From JOPF136 sp035541255 (lineage in GTDB: Bacteria > Acidobacteriota > Terriglobia > Acidiferrales > UBA7541), in contig DATKNR010000075.1 of NCBI GenBank assembly GCA_035541255.1, forward strand, positions 1-64,000: DNA of 64,000 nt, read 5' to 3'. The notes beneath the pieces were generated by a model. It had not been told where the DNA came from, made no database searches, and was given only the letters and a program-made list of their open reading frames with translations. Made by a program: the position numbers and the translations under genes. Below, in pieces: positions 17,778 to 25,260 of the stretch. Positions within the stretch are counted from its first letter, which is position 1, and every line of letters begins with the position of its first letter.

Positions 17778-18123
17778 CCGATCTCTTGCGCCTGGTGATC
17801 GGGGGGAGTCGTGCTGGCCGGTATTCGGCCAGGCGACGGTCCTGCTGCCTCCATCTCCCCTCCCGGCGGCCCACCACCCTCTGGACACCAGGGGCAATCT
17901 GGTCTAGTCTCCCCCGGAATCCTGCGGCAACCCCGGCGGAGTGTGCCTTGCACAGGTCGGCTTGGGTTGCGGGGGCATGAGTGCGAAGGGGTGGAGGAGG
18001 CCCTTAAGGCCATCTACTTTTCCGTTTCTTCCGTACTCTGGTTGGGCCGGCGTCAGTCCTGGTACTAGCCCAGTGGGGTGCCAGGTGATCCGGAAAAAAA
18101 CTCATCAAGCGAGGGCAAACGAA
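17778..18123. other. Intergenic region between the dehydrogenase and bufferin operons
   Basis: 346 bases with no supportable gene. It begins with two perfect 6-bp hairpins after the E2 stop. The remainder must hold the bufferin-operon promoter, but I find no convincing -35/-10 pair, which may mean an alternative sigma factor. The A-rich patch near 18095 and the weak AGGG 8 bases before the precursor ATG are the only other signals. Confidence 0.5.
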
Positions 18124-18405
18124 ATGACGAAACACATGAAGAAGCTGGTTGCAGGCGCTGCGTTCGCGGGACTGGTCGCCGGCACGGCTGCGAGCGCCGT
18201 GGCTGCGTCCAAGTCGCTCATGGGCCAGGACAACCAGGACACCAAGAGCAGCAAGAAGAAGACCGAGAAGCATGCCTGTAAGGGCAAGAACTCCTGCAAG
18301 GGCAATGGCGGCTGCAAGAGTGGTGACAACGGCTGCAAGGGCAAGAACTCCTGCAAGGGCAAGGGCGGCTGCGCGACCGACGGCTCCAAACCGCACGGCG
18401 CGTAA
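18124..18405 (+). CDS. bufA: Bufferin-like Cys-repeat precursor peptide (BufA family)
   Basis: 93 residues: a signal peptide (MTKHMKKLVAGAAFAGLVAG, cleaved near ASA), a Lys/Asp/Ser-rich spacer, then a core of six cysteines in two near-identical units of CKGKNSCKGxGGC. This is the form of the small exported low-complexity precursors encoded beside DUF692/MNIO enzymes, whose cysteines are converted to thiooxazole-type heterocycles or otherwise modified and which bind copper (bufferins). DUF692 and DUF2063 genes follow directly, which makes the assignment firm at operon level. Which cysteines are modified, and which metal is bound, is inference. The enzyme should act before export, on the cytoplasmic form with its signal peptide as leader. 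Confidence 0.85.
   Translation: MTKHMKKLVAGAAFAGLVAGTAASAVAASKSLMGQDNQDTKSSKKKTEKHACKGKNSCKGNGGCKSGDNGCKGKNSCKGKGGCATDGSKPHGA
18277..18372 (+). repeat. Two 39-base tandem units in the precursor core
   Basis: Units 18277-18315 and 18334-18372 differ at 2 of 39 bases and are separated by 18 bases. Each encodes three Cys. The near-identity at third codon positions indicates a recent internal duplication rather than long-separate repeats. Confidence 0.85.
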
Positions 18406-18435
18406 TCGTATTTTCCCGCTTCTGCAACGGATTGC

Positions 18436-18467
18436 GGCGGGGCCAGGGCGCTCGTTCTGGTCCCGCC
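18436..18467 (+). promoter_or_regulatory. Strong hairpin between the precursor and modifying-enzyme genes
   Basis: An 11-bp stem with one G-U pair (18436-18446 with 18457-18467) and a 10-base loop, in the 91-base gap. There is no T run after it, so it is not a classical terminator. It is better read as a 3' stabiliser or partial attenuator that would keep precursor mRNA in excess over enzyme mRNA, as is common in peptide-modification operons. Confidence 0.65.
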
Positions 18468-18496
18468 GGTCTGTCTTCACCGATTAAAGGATTGGT

Positions 18497-19393
18497 ATGC
18501 CCGCGAACCGCTTTAACGGCTTTACCGACTACGGCATCGGAATTGGACTGCGCATACCGCATTATGACCACATCCTGACCAGGAAGCCGGTAGTCGACTG
18601 GTTTGAAATCATCTCTGAAAATTTTATGGTGGATGCGGGACGCCCGCTTCGCGTGCTCGACCAGATCCTGGATCAATACCGCGTCGTGCAGCATGGCGTG
18701 TCCATGTATTTCGGCTCGGCCGAGCCGCTCTCGCGCGAACACTTGCGCCGGCTGAAGGCCCTCGTCAAGCGCACCAAAACGCCCTGGCTTTCCGACCATC
18801 TCTGCTGGGGCAGCGTGGACGGTACCTACACGCACGACCTGCTGCCCATGCCCTATACGTTTGAAGCCGCGAAACTCACCGCGCGAAAGGTCCGCGAAGT
18901 CCAGGACTACGTGGAAGTGCCCGTCTGCGTCGAAAATGTTTCCAGCTATGCCGAATATCACGTCTCGGAAATGACCGAGTGGGAGTTCCTCACCGAAGTG
19001 GCGGAGCGGGCCGATTGCGGCATCCTGCTGGACGTGAACAACATCTACGTTTCGTCCTTCAATCACCGCTTCAATCCCATGGACTATGTGGAAAACGTTC
19101 CGCACCACCGCGTGGCGCAGATCCACATCGCCGGCCACTCGAAATACCGCAAATACATCCTGGACACGCATGATCATCCCGTCATTGATCCGGTGTGGAA
19201 GCTCTACGAGACCGCCATCCGCCGTTGCGGGCCCACCGCCACGCTTCTCGAATGGGACGACCACATTCCGTCGTTCGACGACGTGCACGCCGAAGCGCTG
19301 AAGGCCAACCGCTTTCTCCGCGCCGTCGCCGGCTCGCGCCCTGCCGCCGGAGTCCCCGCTCCCTCCGCGGAGCGGCAGACCATCCTGCCGTGA
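18497..19393 (+). CDS. bufB: MNIO (DUF692) peptide-modifying enzyme, BufB
   Basis: Multinuclear non-haem iron oxidative enzyme with a TIM-barrel fold, 298 residues, the usual size. Characterised relatives (MbnB, TglH, ChrH, bufferin MNIOs) oxidise peptide cysteines. The metal-ligand motifs are all visible: HGVSMYFGS near 57, LSDHLCWG near 97, VENVSSY near 143, DVNNIYVSS near 179, QIHIAGHS near 210, DTHDHPV near 222 and LEWDDHIP near 253. The ATG is preceded by AAAGGA. Its stop overlaps the next start by 4 bases, so BufB and BufC are coupled. Confidence 0.95.
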   Translation: MPANRFNGFTDYGIGIGLRIPHYDHILTRKPVVDWFEIISENFMVDAGRPLRVLDQILDQYRVVQHGVSMYFGSAEPLSREHLRRLKALVKRTKTPWLSDHLCWGSVDGTYTHDLLPMPYTFEAAKLTARKVREVQDYVEVPVCVENVSSYAEYHVSEMTEWEFLTEVAERADCGILLDVNNIYVSSFNHRFNPMDYVENVPHHRVAQIHIAGHSKYRKYILDTHDHPVIDPVWKLYETAIRRCGPTATLLEWDDHIPSFDDVHAEALKANRFLRAVAGSRPAAGVPAPSAERQTILP

Positions 19394-20289
19394 ACCTCGC
19401 CCTGATTCAGCGCAAGATGGCGCGCGCCGTTATGGCGCCTTTGGCTCCGGGCTACCGCATGCGGCAGCAGGCCCCGGGCGGCGGCTCCATGCGCCGCTAT
19501 GCCGGGTCGTTCATCAAACCGAATGACCGGCTCACCTCCTTCGAGCGTCTCGAGATTTACAACCGCCAGTACTGGTTCCGCGTACTCACCTGTCTGGCCG
19601 ATGATTTTCCCGGCCTCAGGGCGCTGCTCGGCGAAAAGCGCTTCGACCGGCTCTCAGAGGCCTATCTGGCTGAGTGCCCCTCCCGTTCGTTCACCCTGCG
19701 CAATCTCGGCTCGCGGCTGCCCGGCTGGATCGAAAAGCATCCGCGCTTCGTTCGGCCCCACGCGCGCGCGGCTTTGGACATGGCTCGCCTGGAATGGGCG
19801 CAAGTGGTGGCTTTCGATGGGCCGCGCGACACCCCGCTCCAGCCTCAGGACCTGGCGGAGGCATTCGACCCGCGCATGAGGCTGCGCCTCCAGCCCTACA
19901 TCACCCTCCTCGTCCTCCAATATCCTGTGGACGATCTGGTCCTCGAGGTCAATCGCGATTCCGAAGACGCTGAAGCTGCCAGCAACGCCTTCACCGGCAG
20001 GCGTACCCGGGCCTCGGTACGCAGATTCCGCAGGCTGAAGCCGCAACCGATTTTTCTGGCGGTTCATCGCAACGACGATTCCGTGTATTTCCGTCGCCTC
20101 GAGCCGGAGGCCTTCAGCCTGCTCGCCGCTTTGCGCGACGGCAAGAGCATTACCGGTGCAATCGCCCGCGCCTTCCGGGGGAGCGCTATGCCCCCGGCGG
20201 AGCGTGCAGAAACGGTCCGGGAATGGTTCGAGCTCTGGTCCGCCCTGGGCTGGTTCTGCCGTCCCGCCGCGCGCGCTCCCAGCGTGTAA
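19390..20289 (+). CDS. bufC: MNIO partner protein, DUF2063/BufC family
   Basis: 299 residues from the GTG overlapping the bufB stop. An N-terminal DUF2063 domain (about 1-100, with SFIKPNDRLTSFERLEIYNRQYW) is joined to a C-terminal region of winged-helix appearance (about 190-290). In systems studied so far such partners bind the precursor leader and deliver it to the MNIO enzyme. The older description as a DNA-binding domain is probably misleading. Presence and gene order match known bufferin operons. Confidence 0.9.
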   Translation: MNLALIQRKMARAVMAPLAPGYRMRQQAPGGGSMRRYAGSFIKPNDRLTSFERLEIYNRQYWFRVLTCLADDFPGLRALLGEKRFDRLSEAYLAECPSRSFTLRNLGSRLPGWIEKHPRFVRPHARAALDMARLEWAQVVAFDGPRDTPLQPQDLAEAFDPRMRLRLQPYITLLVLQYPVDDLVLEVNRDSEDAEAASNAFTGRRTRASVRRFRRLKPQPIFLAVHRNDDSVYFRRLEPEAFSLLAALRDGKSITGAIARAFRGSAMPPAERAETVREWFELWSALGWFCRPAARAPSV

Positions 20290-20373
20290 CGCCCCGCGCT
20301 CTCGCGAGACTATCCCTTGCTGCGGGCGGTGGCGGTACACCCGCTCGGCAAATCTCTTCAGGCAGAGACAAAG

Positions 20374-20859
20374 ATGAGCGGCATGGCGGAAGCGGGGAAG
20401 AAAGCCTACGGATTGTTCGAGCGCGCGGCCTCGGCGCTCCAGCCGGTGGTTCTGCTGGTTGCGCGGCTCTATTGGGGATGGCAGTTGTTCGAATCCGGAG
20501 TCGGAAAATTCCGGCATATCGCCAATGTCGTGGAGTATTTCGGGAGCCTGGGCATGCCTGCTCCGGAAATCACGGCGCGAATGGTCTCCGGCCTGGAGCT
20601 GTTCGGGGGAATCCTTCTGTTCCTTGGACTGGGTTCCCGCCCCATTGCCCTGATTCTGTCTGCGAACATGATTGGCGCGTATTGGTTGGGCGACCATGAG
20701 GCGTTTCTCTCGGTCATTTCCGATCCCGACAAATTCCAGGCGGCGGCTCCCTTCGTTTACCTGTGCGTGAGCGTGGTAGTGCTGGCGTTCGGCGCTGGCC
20801 CTCTCAGCCTGGACGGGCTTATTTCCCGTCTGATGGGCAAACGCGAAGAGAAAACCTGA
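20374..20859 (+). CDS. DoxX family membrane protein of the bufferin operon
   Basis: 161 residues with four hydrophobic segments (about 24-44, 65-85, 88-106 and 125-148), the DoxX layout, including ARLYWGWQLFESGVGKF. DoxX-like proteins accompany many MNIO/bufferin operons and are thought to supply or shuttle electrons at the membrane. The start ATG 20374 removes an implausible N-terminal extension. It lies 84 bases after bufC on the same strand; co-transcription is likely but not proven. It is convergent with the DUF3037 gene. Confidence 0.85.
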   Translation: MSGMAEAGKKAYGLFERAASALQPVVLLVARLYWGWQLFESGVGKFRHIANVVEYFGSLGMPAPEITARMVSGLELFGGILLFLGLGSRPIALILSANMIGAYWLGDHEAFLSVISDPDKFQAAAPFVYLCVSVVVLAFGAGPLSLDGLISRLMGKREEKT

Positions 20860-20899
20860 GCCCCACCCTTCCGGCTCAGTTCTTTTCGGCGTGCTTCTG

Positions 20900-21703
20900 T
20901 CAGTTCAGCCGCGCGCGAAGAGTGCGCGCATACTCATCCAGTCCGCCAAGCGGTACCACCTCAATCTGGCTGGATTCCAGCAGGTGCACGGCAAATTCGT
21001 GGCGCGTGTTGCCGCGTTGCGGCGGCACCTCCGTGATGGCCGCGAATTCCGCGTCGGGAATTTTTTCCCGCACCGCCGCGGCCGTATAGGCCAGCACCTT
21101 CGCCTGCCCCGAGTCCCGGCCCAGCGCTACGGAATGCAGGAAGCCGCGCCTGCCGTTTTCCCAGCCGAAGTCCAGCCGGAAGGGATCTCCCGCGGCCGTG
21201 AACTCCTCCACCTTCACGCGGAACCTCAGCCGGCCGTTGACCTGCGCAGTCTTGAAGATTTCCCGTGCCCGCTCGTAAATGTACGCTCGGTTTGGCGTTC
21301 GGCCTTCCCAGCCGGGTGCACGGTGCAAAGGGGGTTCCACCTGGTCGTGGAACAATCGCTCGAGTTCCGCTTCCGCGTTGGCGGTCAGCACCGCCTTCTG
21401 CGGGCCCAGTTGCAGCGCGTTCGACAGTGTGTCGTCTAGCCGGGCCAGTACAGCCTGGCCCCCGCCCGGCTGCGCCGCCTTCGTTTCCAGGTCCGCTTCC
21501 AGCGCGCGCAGCACCGCCACGTCCACCGCGGGATACAGCCGCCGCAGACGCGCGTAGTGCGACTCCTCCTGCAGTACGCGCGCGTGCAGCCGGCCTCCGG
21601 GATCCACCAGAAGCACGCCGATGTTCAGCCATTCGTCGCGCACCAGATTCGGCACGTAGCGCAGGATTCGGAATGTGCAGGTCTGCAGATGTTCGTCCGC
21701 CAT
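20900..21703 (-). CDS. DUF3037 domain protein paired with HipA-like kinase
   Basis: 267 residues, soluble. The N-terminal signature FRILRYVPNLVRDEWLNIGVLLVDP is typical of DUF3037, a family usually encoded right next to a HipA-like kinase. No catalytic motif is evident. The middle (about 60-150) is Ala/Leu/Arg-rich helix and the C-terminus ends in beta-type segments. It starts 3 bases after the kinase stop, so the two are translationally linked. It could be a substrate, an adaptor or a neutralising partner of the kinase; the sequence does not decide. Confidence 0.85.
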   Translation of the reverse strand: MADEHLQTCTFRILRYVPNLVRDEWLNIGVLLVDPGGRLHARVLQEESHYARLRRLYPAVDVAVLRALEADLETKAAQPGGGQAVLARLDDTLSNALQLGPQKAVLTANAEAELERLFHDQVEPPLHRAPGWEGRTPNRAYIYERAREIFKTAQVNGRLRFRVKVEEFTAAGDPFRLDFGWENGRRGFLHSVALGRDSGQAKVLAYTAAAVREKIPDAEFAAITEVPPQRGNTRHEFAVHLLESSQIEVVPLGGLDEYARTLRARLN

Positions 21704-21706
21704 GTG

Positions 21707-22504
21707 TCACATCCAGTTCCGGAACGGTCTCCGGGAGGAACTCCGTGCTTCCAGAATCAGGTCCGGCAGCCGGGCCACGCGCCTCACCAGCCGTTCGAGC
21801 AGGGTGTAGAGCGCGTCCAGCTCTCCTTCGTACCATTCGAGCGGAACCCGCCGGGCCAGATCGTCAAGGGTTCCGTCTTCCCCGATGCGCCTCATCCGCG
21901 CCATCCACGGCTCGAAGCTCTCGATTCCCCGCACTCCGTCGTACACACACGCGCGCGCATACAGTCCGCGCAGCGGCGCATCGGGAAAATCCCAGTTCTG
22001 CGCGTTGAAACAGAACCCCTGGTCGATCATCCAGGCAAGGTAATGCTCTTTCCCCGGCTCGCGGAAAAAGACTGCCTGGCGCCCGTTCGTGTTGCACGTC
22101 CATTTGTCGAACGCGAACATGCCCGCGAACTTGTCCAGATTCTCCACCTCACTGAGCTGTTCGTCCGGTAGAAAGTCGTGCACCGCTAGTTCCGCGGGCC
22201 TTCCGGGATAGCGCGAGCCGAATTGCCGTCCCGCGGCGCACGGCGCGCGCGCATTCCCGATTTGCACCACCAGTTCTGCCGTGTTTTCGATCAGCTCCTT
22301 CCGCACCTCCACCACTTCCACCGGCGCCACAGGCAACCCAATGCGCGCGGCCAGCAGAGTCCCCAGCAATTCGTTCACCAATATCTTCCTGTGTTGGGGA
22401 TTGTTCTGGAATTTCACTACGTAGTATTCCCCATCGTCGCAGCGCATCAGGTGTGACTGCGCCCCGCCCCGCATTCTTCGGATGTGCTCCAGCGCCAGCG
22501 GCAC
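21707..22504 (-). CDS. HipA-like kinase (HipA_2 type)
   Basis: 265 residues from a GTG; the ATG of residue 11 is an alternative. It has an N-terminal glycine-rich region with ATP-lysine-type YVVKFQ (about 28-33), a catalytic-loop equivalent FDKWTCNTNGRQ with Asp and Asn (about 132-143), and a metal-binding IDQG motif (about 161). It is much shorter than E. coli HipA and has no separate HipB-like antitoxin; instead it is paired with DUF3037. It is probably a protein or small-molecule kinase; a toxin role is possible but unproven. Confidence 0.8.
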   Translation of the reverse strand: MPLALEHIRRMRGGAQSHLMRCDDGEYYVVKFQNNPQHRKILVNELLGTLLAARIGLPVAPVEVVEVRKELIENTAELVVQIGNARAPCAAGRQFGSRYPGRPAELAVHDFLPDEQLSEVENLDKFAGMFAFDKWTCNTNGRQAVFFREPGKEHYLAWMIDQGFCFNAQNWDFPDAPLRGLYARACVYDGVRGIESFEPWMARMRRIGEDGTLDDLARRVPLEWYEGELDALYTLLERLVRRVARLPDLILEARSSSRRPFRNWM

Positions 22505-22693
22505 TCCCGTATGCTAGTGCCGCAAAATGGCTCCAGCAAGAGGACTCATGCTGTCTCAGAAAATAAGTTTCGAGTTGGGAATTCGGCTTCGGAAAGGGAC
22601 GAATTCGCCGCGCGCGAGACGAGCGGCTGAGGAACGGGCCACGCTTCCAAGATCAGTACGCCGGAAATAGGTCTGCGCCCGCTCCCCAGTCTC

Positions 22694-23014
22694 CTAACGG
22701 CGCCGCTTCCGCCCTTTTTTCTTCGCGGCTTTCCGTGCCGGTTTCCGGGAGGCCTTCTTGCGTTTCTTGGCCTTCGCCTTGCGCTTCGGCCGGGCTGCAC
22801 GCTTTGACTTTCTCCGGGATTTAGGCTTCGCAGCGGGTGCGGTGCGGGCAGGCTCGGCAGGCTCAGAGGGTTCCGCCTCGGTTGAGAGCTCCTCTTCTTC
22901 CTCTTCCTCCACGGACTCCTCGTGCTCTTCTTCACCGCCCAGGTCTTCGTTTTCCAGGGCGTTTTCGTCGTCTTCGAATGGGAACTCTTTGTCGTTCTCG
23001 AGGATGTCAGACAT
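22694..23014 (-). CDS. Charge-segregated histone-H1-like small protein
   Basis: 106 residues with a good GGAGGT ribosome site 5 bases before the ATG. The first half is strongly acidic (runs of Glu, about 1-50). After an Ala/Pro hinge the last 45 residues are almost only Lys, Arg and Ala (KRKAKAKKRKKASRKPARK), as in bacterial H1-like DNA-binding proteins. It is probably nucleoid-associated or RNA-binding, with the acidic arm acting as a regulator or counter-ion. Low complexity makes homology assignment unsafe. It has no close neighbours on its strand. Confidence 0.75.
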   Translation of the reverse strand: MSDILENDKEFPFEDDENALENEDLGGEEEHEESVEEEEEEELSTEAEPSEPAEPARTAPAAKPKSRRKSKRAARPKRKAKAKKRKKASRKPARKAAKKKGRKRRR

Positions 23015-23155
23015 CTCGACCTCCGTGCAGGAATGGGTAAAGAACCGCGTGACTGCAGCCCTCGCGGATATAATCGGACTTCAGAGATTTTGTCAAGCCG
23101 CTCGCCTCCCCCGGCCGGCCTTGAAAATCAGCTCCGGTAGCGGCGTTCCGGGACA

Positions 23156-25087
23156 CTATCCGGGTGAAGGAATCCTCAATTGAATCCCCACACGCAGGGG
23201 ACGCCCGGCAAGAAATGGGTTGGCCCGCTTGAGCGCCTCTACCGTAGTCCCATAGGCGCGCGCAAGGGACCACAGGGTATCTCCCGGCTGGACCGGATGG
23301 GTCATCCCTCCCGGCCCTACCACGGCCACATCTCTTTTACTTTCTGCAACTTGCTTACCATCCGTCGGGTGCACGGGCCGCACCGCGCTTACAGTTTCCC
23401 GTCTACCCCCCGGATAAATTCTCAGAATCATCCCGGCAGCCACGTGGCCCCCATGGGGGTGATTCCAACGCTCGATTTCCTCGGGCGTCACGTCAAATTG
23501 ACGCGCAATCCGCGAGATCGTATCCCCTCGCCGCACGCGGTAGCGGACCAGCTGCCCCAGGCCGGTGGCTGCTGGATGATTCAGCGGAATGGTCAGTTTG
23601 TCGCCCGCCTCCAGCGGAGTGTTCGCCTCGAGGTCGTTGGCCTCGAGGATGGCTTTGGAGGAAACTCCGAACTTGCGCGACACACTCGCCAGGTTGTCGC
23701 CTTGCTGCACTCGGTACCGGCGCCACACCACCCATTTTTCGGGCGGGATGGCGGACAGCTCCGTGCGAAACTGCTCCGCGGTTCCTTTCGGCAGCCGTAG
23801 TTTGAAGTTCGAATCCGCCGGCGTAACCATGCGCAACAGTTCCGGGTTCAGCGCCTTCAGCAGGTCCACGTCCTGGTCAATCGCTTCCGCGGCCAGCCGC
23901 AGGTCAACGGCGTGACCGGGCCTCACGGTGTCGCACTCGACCGGTTCGTCCGCATCCACCTCGATCCCGTGTTTCGCCGGGTCTTTCGCGATCATGGCCA
24001 GCGCCAGAATGATGGGCACATAATTGCGCGTCTGCCGCGGGAGCGCGTTGCGCCGGTGCAGCTCCCAGAAGTCGGCGTAGCCGGTGCGTTCCACGGCCTT
24101 CATCACATTGCCTTCGCCGGTGTTGTACGCCGCCAGCGCCAGATACCAGTCGCCGAACATCCCGTAGAGGTCGCGGAGGTAATGGGCCGCCGCGCGCGTG
24201 GATTTTTCCGGATCGCGCCGCTCGTCCACCCACCAGGTGTGGTCCAGCCCGTACTTCGCCGCGCTCCCGGCCACGAACTGCCAGATGCCCAGCGCGCGCG
24301 CCCGCGAAAGCGCCAGCGGCTCAAACGCGCTCTCTGCCTGCGCCACGTAAATCAGGTCCTGCGGCAAGCCCTCCTCCCGCAGCACGCGGGAAATCATTTC
24401 GCGGTAGCGACCGGCGCGGCGCAGGCCGCGCGCCACGATGGCACGCCCCCGCGGCGTCTCGAAAAAGTTCAGGTAGGACAGCACCGGATCCGCCACCGTC
24501 AATGGGAGGTCGTGGTGCAGCGCAGCCATGTCGCGTTCGGCTCGCGCTTTCATCTGCGCGTCCACGGGAGCCGTCTCGTCCGGAATCTCGTCGATGGGCG
24601 CGGCCGGAGCTTCCCCCTGCGCGTTCGCGTCGTTGCCGGTCTTTCCCGCGTCCGATTCCAGCTCTTCGCGCGCGGCCATGATCCGCCCGTACAACTGTTC
24701 GAGGCGGGCATCGGCGTGGACGCTGAAGCCACTCGATGCCAACAGATTCAACCCGCGCTCATATTTCGCGCGCGCGTCATCCAGCCGTCCGGCGGCGGCA
24801 TCGCGCTGGCCGGCCGTGATCGCCGCTTCCACCTTGTCCGCCAGCGCAATCGAGGCAGGCTTCGCCAGAAACGCGGACAATCCGGCGGACTCATTCCGCG
24901 CGAGGATCGGCAACGGATATTCGGCGGGAGACGCCACAGTGTCCACCGGCGGAGTGGCCCTCACGGCTCTTCCCGTGCGGGCGCCTTCGTCGCATCCGGC
25001 GGCTAGAAACACCACGGCAACCGCCAGCATCGCCATCGCGGAGTTTCGTTTCGAACTCATTGGATACGCCGGAGCCGAGGAAACCAT
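23156..25087 (-). CDS. mltD: Lipoprotein lytic transglycosylase with three LysM domains (MltD-like)
   Basis: Cleaves peptidoglycan glycan strands to 1,6-anhydro ends at the cell envelope. 643 residues: signal peptide with lipobox LAAGC (Cys32), a helical region (about 65-160), an SLT domain (about 215-350) with the catalytic Glu in YVAQAESAFEP and the AAYNTGEGN motif, then three LysM repeats (about 445, 510 and 590), each starting like YRVQQGDNL. The first ATG (25087) has GGGGGA 7 bases before it; 25060 is an alternative. A good promoter lies at 25159-25188. Confidence 0.94.
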   Translation of the reverse strand: MVSSAPAYPMSSKRNSAMAMLAVAVVFLAAGCDEGARTGRAVRATPPVDTVASPAEYPLPILARNESAGLSAFLAKPASIALADKVEAAITAGQRDAAAGRLDDARAKYERGLNLLASSGFSVHADARLEQLYGRIMAAREELESDAGKTGNDANAQGEAPAAPIDEIPDETAPVDAQMKARAERDMAALHHDLPLTVADPVLSYLNFFETPRGRAIVARGLRRAGRYREMISRVLREEGLPQDLIYVAQAESAFEPLALSRARALGIWQFVAGSAAKYGLDHTWWVDERRDPEKSTRAAAHYLRDLYGMFGDWYLALAAYNTGEGNVMKAVERTGYADFWELHRRNALPRQTRNYVPIILALAMIAKDPAKHGIEVDADEPVECDTVRPGHAVDLRLAAEAIDQDVDLLKALNPELLRMVTPADSNFKLRLPKGTAEQFRTELSAIPPEKWVVWRRYRVQQGDNLASVSRKFGVSSKAILEANDLEANTPLEAGDKLTIPLNHPAATGLGQLVRYRVRRGDTISRIARQFDVTPEEIERWNHPHGGHVAAGMILRIYPGGRRETVSAVRPVHPTDGKQVAESKRDVAVVGPGGMTHPVQPGDTLWSLARAYGTTVEALKRANPFLAGRPLRVGIQLRIPSPG

Positions 25088-25158
25088 GAGGCATCCCCCG
25101 GTCCAACCCCGGCAGGGTGGTGCGCGGCCCTCGAATCGAATGGGCCGTGTGAGCTAGA

Positions 25159-25188
25159 ATTCTACCCGCCGCTTCCGTTAGCGGTCAA
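25159..25188 (-). promoter_or_regulatory. Promoter of the transglycosylase gene
   Basis: Minus strand TTGACC (25188-25183), 18 bases, TAGAAT (25164-25159), giving a predicted start of transcription about 65 bases before the ATG. An 8-bp perfect inverted repeat (25172-25179 with 25187-25194) overlaps the -35 and spacer and could be an operator. Confidence 0.6.
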
Positions 25189-25222
25189 CGGAAGGAAACG
25201 CACCGACATCGCGGAATTCAAT

Positions 25223-25240
25223 CCTGTCCCTGCGGACAGG
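25223..25240 (-). repeat. Palindrome after the metB-like gene
   Basis: A perfect 7-bp stem CCTGTCC/GGACAGG with a 4-base loop, 20 bases past the stop of the gene at 25261. It is close in form to the element at 29764. It has no proper T tract, so its role as a terminator is uncertain. Confidence 0.5.
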
Positions 25241-25260
25241 CGGATCCCTGCGGAGCGCGG

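Noticed and set aside
18277..18372. CRISPR-like or mobile repeat
   Set aside because: The two 39-base units are in frame inside a coding sequence and encode the Cys core.
22546..22935. Arg/Pro-rich frame overlapping the charge-segregated gene
   Set aside because: Out-of-frame reading of the same low-complexity DNA, with no ribosome site.
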